From NCBI RefSeq assembly GCF_900115195.1, contig NZ_FOVO01000012.1, positions 21,963 through 85,962 on the forward strand: a stretch of 64,000 nucleotides of DNA, written 5' to 3'. Position numbers and translations under genes: made by a program. Positions 53,289-62,216 of the stretch are shown one piece after another. The stretch is from Xenorhabdus japonica (GTDB lineage: Bacteria; Pseudomonadota; Gammaproteobacteria; Enterobacterales; Enterobacteriaceae). Position 1 is the stretch's first letter; every line of letters begins with the position of its first letter. The notes under the pieces were generated by a model that worked only from the letters and a program-made list of their open reading frames with translations, did not search any database and was not told the DNA's origin.

Positions 53289-54752
53289 TTATCTTAAAAG
53301 CTGGGCCAGGGATAAACTTGCTTGATTCATTGAACTGGAGAATTTGTCCAGTGCTGTAAATTGTTTTTTATAGCGCGCCATTGTGGCATCGATGTTTCTT
53401 TCGGTCTGTTCTGCTTGTATTTTCAGTGTTTTCAGTTTCTTATTGATACCATCGGTTGCTGTTGCGATAGTCCCTTCCTGGCTATCTAGTGTTTTTTTCA
53501 ATAAATTATACGTTTGAGTTGCAAAGCCGGTTTTTTCTCCATCACCCATAAAGAAAGCCTTAACGTTGGCAGGTTTCTCTTTCAGGTTTTTTTCCAGTTT
53601 TTCGTTACTGATTTCCAGCGTACCATCCAATTTTTGTTTGATGCCCAATTTATTCAGGGTGGCAATATCAGCAACATTTTGTGCTGTAAACAGTTGTTGT
53701 CTTAGTTGGTTTTGAATACTTCTCAATGTACTGTCACTAAGTAAGACACCATTATCTTTCGAAGCCGCTTCACCTGTTGCAACAGGCTTGAATTTTGTCA
53801 GTGAAGTAAAAGTGGTTTGTACTTCATTATAAGCATCAACCCACTTTTTGATTGCTTCTTTCATTGGCCCGATATCGCGGGAAACAACCAATGTTTCTAG
53901 TTTTGAGGTAGTTCCGTTTGCTTCTTTTTCTGTAACTTTTTTCAGATTCAGAATAACACCTTCTGGTGCATCTTTTATCTCATTAGTCTGGCGTTCAATT
54001 TCGATTTCATTAACACTCAGTTTGGCATTTTGAGCACCTACTGTTTGTATTAGTGCACCCGTACCTTTAGTCCCATCATCATTAGAAGTGTAATTCAGGA
54101 AATCAGAAAGTCGTTTATCATCGTTATTCTTGAGATTATCTTCACCATCAACCTTAATGGTCATGACCGATTTGGTGCCGGTCTTTTTGGCTGTCAGGAT
54201 TAGATGATTTTTATCATCTGTAGCCTTTATAATGCTAGCATTGACATTACCTTCTTGTTTATTGATGGCATCACGGATCTCAACAAGTGAAGTCTGATCG
54301 TCCTTAAGAGGAATTCGCATTTCCTCTTTTTCGCCTTTCTCGTTTTTTTGAGTGATAACGATGGTACGTGTTTGCCCTTCACCCAATGGTGTTGCTAATA
54401 CAGCTTTTACATCAGGAAATTCCTTAGATTTCAAAGATTGAGCCTTGGCAAGCTGTTGAACTTCAATAACATAGTTACCCGGACTGGCTTTGGAATCCGT
54501 ACTTGGGGTAAATGTTTTATGATCTTCGCTGGTTTTGGTGGTATTGAGTTTATCGAATTTTTTGAGTTCTTCAGATGCACTCTTTAACTTTTCCAAACTG
54601 CCTTTTAATGTGCCAAAACCAGTTAGCTTAGCGTTATAACTGCTTTGTTCCTGCATTATTGGCTCTAAACGTTTTCTTTCACTTAATTCAAGTGTATCCA
54701 GTAATTTTGGATCTATTCCAGATGCGATTCCTACTGCAGAAATGCTAGCCAT
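53289..54752 (-). CDS. fliD: Filament cap protein FliD (HAP2)
   Basis: FliD forms the cap that helps flagellin polymerise at the filament tip. The 487-residue protein has the conserved N-terminus (GIASGIDPKLLDTLE and then YNAKLTGFGTLKGSLEKL), a variable middle and the C-terminal helices TERNIDATMARYKKQFTALDKF with SSMNQASLSLAQLL. Its middle domain is rich in Lys, Asp and Thr. A sigma-28 promoter candidate lies upstream, 37-63 bases before the ATG. It is transcribed divergently from fliC and ahead of fliS. Confidence 0.97.
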   Translation of the reverse strand: MASISAVGIASGIDPKLLDTLELSERKRLEPIMQEQSSYNAKLTGFGTLKGSLEKLKSASEELKKFDKLNTTKTSEDHKTFTPSTDSKASPGNYVIEVQQLAKAQSLKSKEFPDVKAVLATPLGEGQTRTIVITQKNEKGEKEEMRIPLKDDQTSLVEIRDAINKQEGNVNASIIKATDDKNHLILTAKKTGTKSVMTIKVDGEDNLKNNDDKRLSDFLNYTSNDDGTKGTGALIQTVGAQNAKLSVNEIEIERQTNEIKDAPEGVILNLKKVTEKEANGTTSKLETLVVSRDIGPMKEAIKKWVDAYNEVQTTFTSLTKFKPVATGEAASKDNGVLLSDSTLRSIQNQLRQQLFTAQNVADIATLNKLGIKQKLDGTLEISNEKLEKNLKEKPANVKAFFMGDGEKTGFATQTYNLLKKTLDSQEGTIATATDGINKKLKTLKIQAEQTERNIDATMARYKKQFTALDKFSSSMNQASLSLAQLLR

Positions 54753-54788
54753 ATTGACTCCTTTTAATAAAAAGCATCACTGGACATG

Positions 54789-54815
54789 TTATCGGATTAA
54801 TTTACGAAAAGTTTA
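54789..54815 (-). promoter_or_regulatory. Sigma-28 promoter of fliD
   Basis: On the minus strand: TAAA (54815-54812), 15 bases, TCCGATAA (54796-54789). One change from the FliA consensus GCCGATAA. It is placed 37 bases before the fliD start and is back to back with the fliC promoter. Confidence 0.8.
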
Positions 54816-54921
54816 CTGACAAAATAATTTTTTTGATGGATGGAATAGTTGATTAGAACAGGCGCTATTTGGGTTATCAGAAAATATTGTGAAAAAAATA
54901 AAAAAGTTTTTCAAGAAATAT

Positions 54922-54948
54922 TAAAGGTTCTTTTTAAGCAGCCGATAA
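54922..54948 (+). promoter_or_regulatory. Sigma-28 promoter of fliC
   Basis: TAAA (54922-54925), exactly 15 bases, GCCGATAA (54941-54948), a perfect match to the FliA consensus. It lies 80 bases before the fliC ATG, leaving a 5' leader of about 70 bases. Confidence 0.95.
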
Positions 54949-55027
54949 AACTGTTGGCGGTGATGAACACCGTGAGCAAATAGGCTCAAACTAATTATAT
55001 CGGCTTGATTTTAAAAGGAACTCTACT

Positions 55028-56005
55028 ATGGCATCAGTCATTAATACCAACTATTCATCTCTGCTGGCTCAGAACAACCTGACCCGATCTAAAGGCGCTT
55101 TAGGTACAGCTATTGAGCGTCTGTCCTCTGGTTTACGTATTAACAGCGCGAAGGATGATGCTGCTGGTCAAGCGATTGCTAACCGTTTTACTGCTAACGT
55201 TAAAGGCCTGTCTCAGGCTTCTCGTAACGCAAACGACGGTATCTCCATTGCTCAGACTACCGAAGGTGCTCTGAACGAAATCAATAGTAACCTGCAACGT
55301 ATCCGTGAACTGGCTGTTCAGTCTACAAACGGTACTAACTCTGAAAGTGACAAGAAATCCATTCAGGCAGAAGTCGATCAGCGTCTGGCGGAAATTGACC
55401 GTATCTCTGAGCAAACTCAGTTTAATGGTGTAAAAGTACTGAGTAAGAATGATACTCTGAAAATTCAGGTTGGCGCTAATGATGGTGAAACAATCGATGT
55501 CAAACTGGAAAAAATTGATAAAGGAACATTAGGTCTGGGTGATTTTAGAGTTGCATTAGAACAAACTGCTGCGGAAAAAAAAGCAGTAACAGATGCTGAG
55601 ACTAAAGTAAAAGCGTCTGAGAAGGCAGTGGCAGAAGCAAAAGATGCTACTGCAAAAGCTGCAGCAGAAAAAACTCTTAAAACAGATCAAGATGCTCTTG
55701 AAAAAGCAAAAGATGCAGGGAAAACACCTACAACAGAGCCATTGGCTAAATTAGACGACGCTCTGTCTAAAGTTGATAGTCTGCGCAGCTCTTTAGGCGC
55801 AGTACAAAACCGTCTGGAATCCACTGTTAACAACCTGAATAACACGGTTAATAACCTGAGCGCCGCTCGTAGCCGTATCGAAGATGCTGACTACGCAACT
55901 GAAGTTTCCAACATGAGCCGTGGCCAGATCCTGCAACAGGCTGGTACCGCTGTTCTGGGTCAGGCGAACCAGATCCCACAAACCGTTATGTCTCTGCTGC
56001 GTTAA
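55028..56005 (+). CDS. fliC: Flagellin FliC
   Basis: Flagellin is the filament subunit. The 325-residue protein is short; E. coli and Salmonella flagellins have about 500. The conserved D0/D1 ends are intact: [18 protein letters not shown] to [13 protein letters not shown], and at the C-terminus [20 protein letters not shown] to [11 protein letters not shown]. Between them only about 100 residues remain. Residues about 180-240 form a stretch rich in Ala, Lys and Glu ([20 protein letters not shown] is representative) with heptad-like spacing instead of the usual beta-rich D2/D3 domain. AAGGAAC precedes the ATG. A perfect sigma-28 promoter and a strong terminator flank it. Confidence 0.98.
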   Translation: MASVINTNYSSLLAQNNLTRSKGALGTAIERLSSGLRINSAKDDAAGQAIANRFTANVKGLSQASRNANDGISIAQTTEGALNEINSNLQRIRELAVQSTNGTNSESDKKSIQAEVDQRLAEIDRISEQTQFNGVKVLSKNDTLKIQVGANDGETIDVKLEKIDKGTLGLGDFRVALEQTAAEKKAVTDAETKVKASEKAVAEAKDATAKAAAEKTLKTDQDALEKAKDAGKTPTTEPLAKLDDALSKVDSLRSSLGAVQNRLESTVNNLNNTVNNLSAARSRIEDADYATEVSNMSRGQILQQAGTAVLGQANQIPQTVMSLLR

Positions 56006-56062
56006 TTTTTATTTTCCAGTTGAGCATTTATGCAGGGCAACCAGCATAAATAACGCATATAA

Positions 56063-56095
56063 AATAAGGATCGGTTCGCCGATCCTTATTTTTTT
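56063..56095 (+). terminator. Rho-independent terminator of fliC
   Basis: AATAAGGATCGG, tetraloop TTCG, CCGATCCTTATT: a perfect 12-bp stem (56063-56074 with 56079-56090), followed by TTTTT. Textbook form with a UUCG loop. Confidence 0.95.
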
Positions 56096-56108
56096 GGTTA
56101 TTTTTTTA

Positions 56109-56134
56109 TAAAGATCGTCAAGGACAGCCTGAAA
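56109..56134 (+). promoter_or_regulatory. Possible sigma-28-type promoter of fliA
   Basis: TAAA (56109-56112), 14 bases, GCCTGAAA (56127-56134). The spacing is one short and the -10 has two changes from consensus, so this is a weak candidate; in enterics fliA has a FlhDC promoter and a sigma-28 promoter. Confidence 0.35.
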
Positions 56135-56272
56135 CTTGCTATGCATTTGGGCGGACATCAAAAATTTCGCATAGGTGAAAAAGAAGTGCTTTTACTTCAT
56201 TGTTCAAACGATTGTACCGATTAGGTGATTGGATAATGGTATCCAGTCTCTTATCCAAAGGTGTCTGTTGTT

Positions 56273-56995
56273 GTGAGCGATTTGTATACCGCCGAAGGCG
56301 TGATGGACAAAAATAGCCTCTGGAAGCGCTATGTACCCCTGGTTCGCCATGAAGCTTTGAGGCTACAGGTAAGATTACCTGCCAGCGTAGAACTCGATGA
56401 TTTGCTTCAGGCCGGTGGCATCGGCTTACTGAATGCGGTGGAGCGTTTTGATTTCCTACAGGGAACAGCGTTTACCACCTATGCGGTACAGCGCATCAGA
56501 GGTGCAATGTTGGATGAGTTGAGGAGCCGTGATTGGGCTCCGCGTAGTGTGCGGCGTAATGCACGTGAAGTCACGCAGACCATCCGTAAACTAGAGCAAG
56601 AGTTAGGCCGTCCAGCCAGTGAGCAGGAAGTTGCTAAAGAATTAAAGATTAATCTGATAGAATATCGGCAAATACTGTTAGACACAAATAACAGTCAATT
56701 GTTTTCTTATGACGAATGGCACGAAATTCATGGTGAAAGTTGTGAGCCAGTGATTGAGGAAGAGCATGAGACAAATCCTCTCCAACAATTACTGGGAGGT
56801 GATCTTCGTCAGCGGGTAATTGATGTCATTGAATCATTGCCTGAACGGGAAAAGATAGTTCTTACGCTGTACTATCAGGAAGAACTGAATCTTAAAGAGA
56901 TCGGCGCAGTGCTTAACGTGGGGGAATCCCGTGTAAGCCAGCTCCACAGTCAGGCGATAAAAAGGCTGAGGGCGCGTTTGAATCCAGAGAAGTAA
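56273..56995 (+). CDS. fliA: Flagellar RNA polymerase sigma factor FliA (sigma-28)
   Basis: FliA directs transcription of the late flagellar genes. From the GTG at 56273 (MSDLYTAEGVMDKN) it has 240 residues, like E. coli FliA; the GTG at 56261 would add four residues and leaves AAAGG too close. Region 2 is seen in LRLQVRLPASVELDDLLQAG and FTTYAVQRIRGAMLDELR, region 3 in RSVRRNAREV, and region 4 in LPEREKIVLTLYYQEELNLK and GESRVSQLHSQAIKRLR. The target promoters TAAA-N15-GCCGATAA occur before fliC, fliD and flgK. FlgM, also in this window, is its inhibitor. Confidence 0.98.
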   Translation: MSDLYTAEGVMDKNSLWKRYVPLVRHEALRLQVRLPASVELDDLLQAGGIGLLNAVERFDFLQGTAFTTYAVQRIRGAMLDELRSRDWAPRSVRRNAREVTQTIRKLEQELGRPASEQEVAKELKINLIEYRQILLDTNNSQLFSYDEWHEIHGESCEPVIEEEHETNPLQQLLGGDLRQRVIDVIESLPEREKIVLTLYYQEELNLKEIGAVLNVGESRVSQLHSQAIKRLRARLNPEK

Positions 56996-57047
56996 CTTTT
57001 TGCTTGTTTGTTTTTTTATTAAGACTATACACAGGGCTTTATCTCTT

Positions 57048-57560
57048 ATGTCTGTTACAACACAAAAGAAACGGCCTCTTAGCCGTTATATCAAAGACTA
57101 TAAACATAGTCAGACTCATTGTCTGCACTGTCATAAAACGCTCGACCGTATTTCTCTTGTTTTTAACGGTCAGGTCATCAATAAAGAAGCTATTTCTGAG
57201 ATGACTGAATTGGTGGATGACAAAACCTGGAATGAGTTACAGGGTAAATTTGTAGCGCTGTGCCGCTTTTGTAGTGAAATTTATTGCAATAGTCAGACTG
57301 ATCATTTCGATATTATGTCATTTAAACAGTACCTGTTTGAGCAAACAGAGATGAGTCATAGTACTGTGCGTGAGTATGTGGTTCGTTTAAGGCGTTTGGA
57401 TGAATTACTGACTTCAAGTAATTACCCGACAGGTGAGTTTAAGCCGAAAGAAATTCAGGAAAAACTCAGCGAGAAATTATCTCAATCTGCTTTCAGCAAT
57501 TACAATATTGCACTGCGTAAATATGAGCAATATCTGAGCTGGCAACAGAGCGGTTATTGA
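57048..57560 (+). CDS. fliZ: Flagellar regulatory protein FliZ
   Basis: FliZ is a DNA-binding regulator encoded after fliA. It has 170 residues from the ATG at 57048 (MSVTTQKKRPLSRYIKDYKH). Conserved features are HSQTHCLHCHKTLDRISLV with a Cys/His cluster, WVALCRFC-type VALCRFCSEIYC, FDIMSFKQYLFEQTEMSHST and REYVVRLRRL, which is the core-binding-like helix region resembling tyrosine recombinase SAM-like domains, then YNIALRKYEQYLSWQQ. In Xenorhabdus, FliZ is known to tune flagellar and haemolysin genes. Gap to fliA is 52 bases. The C-terminus is shorter than in E. coli (183). Confidence 0.95.
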   Translation: MSVTTQKKRPLSRYIKDYKHSQTHCLHCHKTLDRISLVFNGQVINKEAISEMTELVDDKTWNELQGKFVALCRFCSEIYCNSQTDHFDIMSFKQYLFEQTEMSHSTVREYVVRLRRLDELLTSSNYPTGEFKPKEIQEKLSEKLSQSAFSNYNIALRKYEQYLSWQQSGY

Positions 57561-57604
57561 TTAATTATACCGATATATAATGTTGTTGGATTGAAAAGAT
57601 TTCA

Positions 57605-57645
57605 GGGGGGAATGCGATTGTCACACATTCCCCTCTATGTTTTTA
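57605..57645 (+). terminator. Terminator of fliAZ
   Basis: GGGGAATG (57607-57614) pairs with CATTCCCC (57626-57633), 11-base loop, followed by a T-rich stretch TCTATGTTTTT. It lies 44 bases after the fliZ stop and before the end of the convergent putA gene. Confidence 0.75.
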
Positions 57646-57726
57646 CGTTATTTTTACTGCTATATATTTAATTGATTATATTTCTATAAGAAATTAATCT
57701 TAATTTGAATTATTTAGTCGCCTATG

Positions 57727-60700
57727 TTAGCCAATTGTCATCAAGCTGGCATTACCGCCTGCCGCTGCCGTATTAATACTTAATGAACGTTCATGCAATA
57801 AACGTTCCAACAGTAAATTGGTTTCGCCACGGGCAAACCCCTGTACGGAGATAATCGGCCCTTTACGTTGTGCAATCACCTCACAAACCTGACGCAATTG
57901 ATCGCAATCACCGTGATAAATAACTGCTTCCATTGTTGTTTCTTCATTCTGCCAATCATTGACCCAATGGATATGTTGATGAATTTCATCTGGTAACTGG
58001 CGTTGCAATTCTTGATGCAGTTCGTTTTTTTCCCAAATGGCCTGACAACCGACAGAAAGTACTGCCGCTAATTGCACCAATACATCTTGCTCGTTATCAG
58101 CAAGGCAAAGAACATGCCCGCGCGGCAGCAGGGTATAAGTATTGCGCTCTCCGGTTGGCCCAGGCAGTAAGCGTGTTGTTCCGCCTTGTGCCAGTAAACT
58201 GTATTCCTGAATGACCTGACCCAGTGCTTCATTATTCTGCCTGATTGCCCAATCAGCCAGTTTGTGGAGAGATGAATGCAGGGCAACACGGGCTTTGGTA
58301 TCAAGCTCATATTCTGCGTCTTGTCGTTCCAGCGTTTGACTGGCAGCATTGAGAGGGCGCTGTGACAGCAAGCGATACAGATACAGCGGCCCACCGGCTT
58401 TTGGCCCTGTACCTGACAGGCCTTCGCCTCCAAATGGCTGTACGCCGACGACTGCACCGACGATATTGCGGTTGACATATAAGTTACCGACTTTTGCTTT
58501 ACTCGTGACGTGCGCGATGGTTTCATCAATACGAGTATGAACACCCAAAGTTAAGCCATAACCAGCAGCGTTGATTTGATCCAGCAGCTTATCCAGCTCA
58601 TTGCGTTTAAAACGAACGACATGCAGAACCGGCCCGAAAATCTCTTTTTTCAATTCATCAAAACTTTCCAACTCAATCAGCGTTGGTTTGACGAAAGTGC
58701 CTTGTGACCATTCTTGGCTGTCCATTGCATTTTCATATGCCGCCTGATAAATCGTCCGGCCTTTAGTGCGCATGGTTTGAATATGACGTTCGATACCTGC
58801 TTTTGCTTCTGTATCAATGACAGGGCCAATATCCGTGGATAAGCGCTCAGTATTACCCATCCGGCATTCAGCCATTGCACCTTTTAGCATGGAGATAGTT
58901 CTTTCAGCAACATCGTCCTGAACACACAGGATACGCAGAGCAGAACAACGCTGACCGGCACTGTCAAAAGCGGAGGCGACGACATCGGTGACAACTTGTT
59001 CGGTCAACGCGGAGGAATCGACGATCATGGCATTTAAGCCACCGGTTTCTGCGATCAACGGCGTTGGGCGTCCTTGCGCATCAAGGCGACTGGCAATATT
59101 GCGTTGCAACAAGCTGGCAACTTCGATAGAACCAGTAAACATCACGCCGCGCACACGGTCATCACCGACCAGTAATGCACCCACCTTTTCCCCTTGTCCG
59201 GGCAGTAATTGCAGCACATCACGTGGAATTCCGGCTTGATGCAATATTTTTACCGCAACCGTAGCAATGAGTGGTGTTTGTTCTGCAGGTTTTGCCAGCA
59301 CGCTATTGCCTGCTGCCAATGCAGCGGCGATTTGACCGGTAAAAATTGCCAGAGGGAAGTTCCACGGGCTGATACACACGACAGATCCCAGTGGGCGATG
59401 GGTATCATTGGCAAAATCCTGGCGAACTTGGCCTGCGTAATAATGGAGAAAATCCACTGCCTCACGTACTTCAGCAATTGCATTGTTGAATGTTTTACCT
59501 GCTTCACGAACCAGAATTCCGAGCAAGGATTGCAGGTTATTTTCCATTAACTCCGCTGCACGCACTAAAATCGCGGCACGCTCGGATGGTGGAGTGGCAA
59601 ACCAGATTGCACCAGCATCAGTCGCTGTATCCAGCGCATGAGCAACTTCCTGTTCAGTAGTTTCACGAACATAACCCACTATATCGGAAGGTCTGGCGGG
59701 ATTGTTCACTGGCTTAGTTGCAGGTAATTCCCCTGTATGCCGATAATCGCCTCCCAGCAAAGGTTCTCCGTTCCATGTTTCCATTGAAGAACTGAGCAGG
59801 GCACTGGAAAGGGAAGCCAGACGATGTTCATTGGAGAGATCCAGTCCCGATGAGTTAACACGGTTTTTGCCGTATAAATCACGTGGGAGAGGAATCTTGG
59901 GATGTGGCAGGCCGATTTGCTCTTCGGTTTGAGCCAATTCTTGTACGATTTTTACCGGGTCAGCAATCAGTTCATCAATTGGCAGGGAATTATCTGCAAT
60001 GCGGTTGACAAACGAAGTATTGGCACCATTTTCCAGCAAGCGACGTACCAGATAAGCCAGTAGTGTTTCGTGTGTCCCCACGGGGGCATAAATACGACAT
60101 GGGCGATTGAGTTTACCTTCTGCGATCTTACCGACGACTTGTTCATAAAGCGGCTCACCCATGCCATGCAGGCATTGGAACTCATATTGCCCCGGATAGT
60201 AATTTTGTCCGGCCAGATGATAAATGGCAGACAACGTATGGGCGTTATGGGTAGCAAATTGCGGGTAGATCAAATTAGGGACAGAAAGTAGTTTTCGGGC
60301 ACAGGCGAGGTAAGAAGCATCAGTATAGACTTTGCGGGTATACACCGGATAATCTTCCAGTCCGTCGATTTGAGCCCGTTTGATTTCACTATCCCAGTAA
60401 GCACCTTTTACCAGACGGATCATCAATCTGTGGCGACTGCGCTGTGCCAAATCAATCATGCTGTCAATGACGAAAGGACAGCGTTTCTGGTAAGCCTGAA
60501 TGACAAAACCAATGCCGTTCCAACCCTCCAGTTTCGGTTCGAAACACAGTTTCTCTAACAAGTCGAGAGAGATTTCCAGACGATCGGCTTCTTCTGCATC
60601 AATATTAATACCGATGTCATACTGACGTGCCTGTAAAGTCAGAGAAAGTAAACGAGGATAGAGCTCATCAATAACACGTTCATATTGGGCACGACTATAA

Positions 60701-61707
60701 CGTGGATGCAGGGCTGAAAGTTTGATGGAAATTCCCGGCCCTTCATAAATGCCGCGGCCATTTGACGCCTTACCAATAGCGTGGATCGCTTGCTGATAGG
60801 AAACCATATAAGCTTGCGCATCTTCTTTGGTCAATGCGGCTTCGCCCAGCATATCGTAGGAATAGCGGAAGCCTTTCTCCTCTAGTTTGCGGGCGTTGGC
60901 AAGGGCTTGTGCGATGGTTTCTCCCGTAACGAATTGCTCACCCATCAAGCGCATTGCCATATCTACACCTTTGCGCACCAATGGCTCGCCGCTTTTGCTG
61001 ATAATGCGGTTCAATGAGTTGGATAACTTGGCTTCATTATGGGTAGATACTAACTTACCTGTGAACAGCAATCCCCACGTTGCCGCATTAACAAACATGG
61101 AGGGGCTTTGGCCCAAATGGGAATGCCAATTGCCGTTGCTGATTTTATCGCGGATCAGAGCATCGCGGGTTGCTTTATCGGGGATGCGCAGCAAAGCTTC
61201 GGCAAGACACATCAGTGCCACACCTTCCTGTGAAGAAAGTGAAAATTCTTGCAATAATCCCTGAACCAAACCTGAGCGGCCAATACCTTGTTTTTGTTGG
61301 CGTAGCTTTTCGGCGATGGAATAAGCGAGTTTATGAGTTGCCTTAGCTTGTTCTTCAGCTAGTTGTGCACATTGCAGTAGCATTGGAACCGCTTGGGTTT
61401 CTGGGAGGCGATAGGCCGCAGTAATTGCAGAACGTTTCACCGATTGGGGTAAAATATGCTCGGCAAAATCCAGAAATGGTTGATAAGTCGTCTCAATCTG
61501 TGATTCTACTTCGGAAATCTTTTCTTCTTTGTTATCCTGACTCGCTGATATTTCTGGGATATTTCCCTCATTTTCCAGACGTTCAAGATAATTAAAAATA
61601 GCTTGCTTAATTAGCCAGTGTGGTGTGCGTTCAATTCGTTGTGCGGCGGCTTTAATTCGATTACGCGTTGCTTCATCGAGCTTCACGCCCATAGTGGTAC
61701 TACCCAT
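57727..61707 (-). CDS. putA: Trifunctional proline utilisation protein PutA
   Basis: A trifunctional flavoprotein that oxidises proline to glutamate and represses the put genes. It has 1326 residues from the ATG at 61707, preceded by AAGGAG. Domains: an N-terminal ribbon-helix-helix (about 1-47; MGSTTMGVKLDEATRNRI, with the DNA-binding strand), the FAD-dependent proline dehydrogenase (about 260-570, with RLVKGAYWDSEIKRAQ), the L-glutamate semialdehyde dehydrogenase (about 640-1120, with catalytic Cys in FDSAGQRCSALRILC and ETGGLNAMIV) and a C-terminal flap domain. This is the long regulatory type (E. coli 1320). It is divergent from putP. Confidence 0.98.
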   Translation of the reverse strand: MGSTTMGVKLDEATRNRIKAAAQRIERTPHWLIKQAIFNYLERLENEGNIPEISASQDNKEEKISEVESQIETTYQPFLDFAEHILPQSVKRSAITAAYRLPETQAVPMLLQCAQLAEEQAKATHKLAYSIAEKLRQQKQGIGRSGLVQGLLQEFSLSSQEGVALMCLAEALLRIPDKATRDALIRDKISNGNWHSHLGQSPSMFVNAATWGLLFTGKLVSTHNEAKLSNSLNRIISKSGEPLVRKGVDMAMRLMGEQFVTGETIAQALANARKLEEKGFRYSYDMLGEAALTKEDAQAYMVSYQQAIHAIGKASNGRGIYEGPGISIKLSALHPRYSRAQYERVIDELYPRLLSLTLQARQYDIGINIDAEEADRLEISLDLLEKLCFEPKLEGWNGIGFVIQAYQKRCPFVIDSMIDLAQRSRHRLMIRLVKGAYWDSEIKRAQIDGLEDYPVYTRKVYTDASYLACARKLLSVPNLIYPQFATHNAHTLSAIYHLAGQNYYPGQYEFQCLHGMGEPLYEQVVGKIAEGKLNRPCRIYAPVGTHETLLAYLVRRLLENGANTSFVNRIADNSLPIDELIADPVKIVQELAQTEEQIGLPHPKIPLPRDLYGKNRVNSSGLDLSNEHRLASLSSALLSSSMETWNGEPLLGGDYRHTGELPATKPVNNPARPSDIVGYVRETTEQEVAHALDTATDAGAIWFATPPSERAAILVRAAELMENNLQSLLGILVREAGKTFNNAIAEVREAVDFLHYYAGQVRQDFANDTHRPLGSVVCISPWNFPLAIFTGQIAAALAAGNSVLAKPAEQTPLIATVAVKILHQAGIPRDVLQLLPGQGEKVGALLVGDDRVRGVMFTGSIEVASLLQRNIASRLDAQGRPTPLIAETGGLNAMIVDSSALTEQVVTDVVASAFDSAGQRCSALRILCVQDDVAERTISMLKGAMAECRMGNTERLSTDIGPVIDTEAKAGIERHIQTMRTKGRTIYQAAYENAMDSQEWSQGTFVKPTLIELESFDELKKEIFGPVLHVVRFKRNELDKLLDQINAAGYGLTLGVHTRIDETIAHVTSKAKVGNLYVNRNIVGAVVGVQPFGGEGLSGTGPKAGGPLYLYRLLSQRPLNAASQTLERQDAEYELDTKARVALHSSLHKLADWAIRQNNEALGQVIQEYSLLAQGGTTRLLPGPTGERNTYTLLPRGHVLCLADNEQDVLVQLAAVLSVGCQAIWEKNELHQELQRQLPDEIHQHIHWVNDWQNEETTMEAVIYHGDCDQLRQVCEVIAQRKGPIISVQGFARGETNLLLERLLHERSLSINTAAAGGNASLMTIG

Positions 61708-62216
61708 TTTCACTCCTTAATAGGTAAGACTAAACCAAGTTGCATAACAATATCTTCTATGTTGCAACTTTGTGCAACTGTGTTAAAAGCGGTCATTCTA
61801 ATTTTGTGAAATTAATCTTGTTTTTATTATTTTCTCAGTGAAATTTATTGTTTATTTTACTGATATTTATGAATTTTATTTGAATATTATAAGTTTAAGG
61901 TATAACGAGTTACTTAATTTAAGGTGCAACTTCTGGAGTGATAAGTGTGATTTAGTAAGCGTTTTTTATAAAAACTAAGTTAATTAGTTGTTAAAAATGT
62001 TTTGGCTAAACTAGGATAGAATGTAATTTTAAAATAATTACATATGTAAATAGTTCTGACAAAAAACTAATGTCATCTTCAGGTGCAACTTAATTATGAC
62101 CTGATAAAAAAAGTGAGGTATTACTTAAAATTGCTTCAAATACAGATGGCATGATTTACGCAAATAACACATTTGCAGATACATGATTTATAAAAACACT
62201 ATGGAGAAGAACCTGC
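61708..62216. promoter_or_regulatory. putA-putP control region with GTTGCA operator sites
   Basis: This 509-base AT-rich region separates the divergent genes. The PutA ribbon-helix-helix recognises GTTGCA, and the hexamer occurs as GTTGCA at 61739-61744 and 61761-61766 and in inverse orientation (TGCAAC) at 61763-61768, 61773-61778, 61925-61930 and 62084-62089. The sites are spread as in the enteric put operator and support autorepression by the PutA protein of this window. No small RNA or ORF is seen. Confidence 0.85.
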
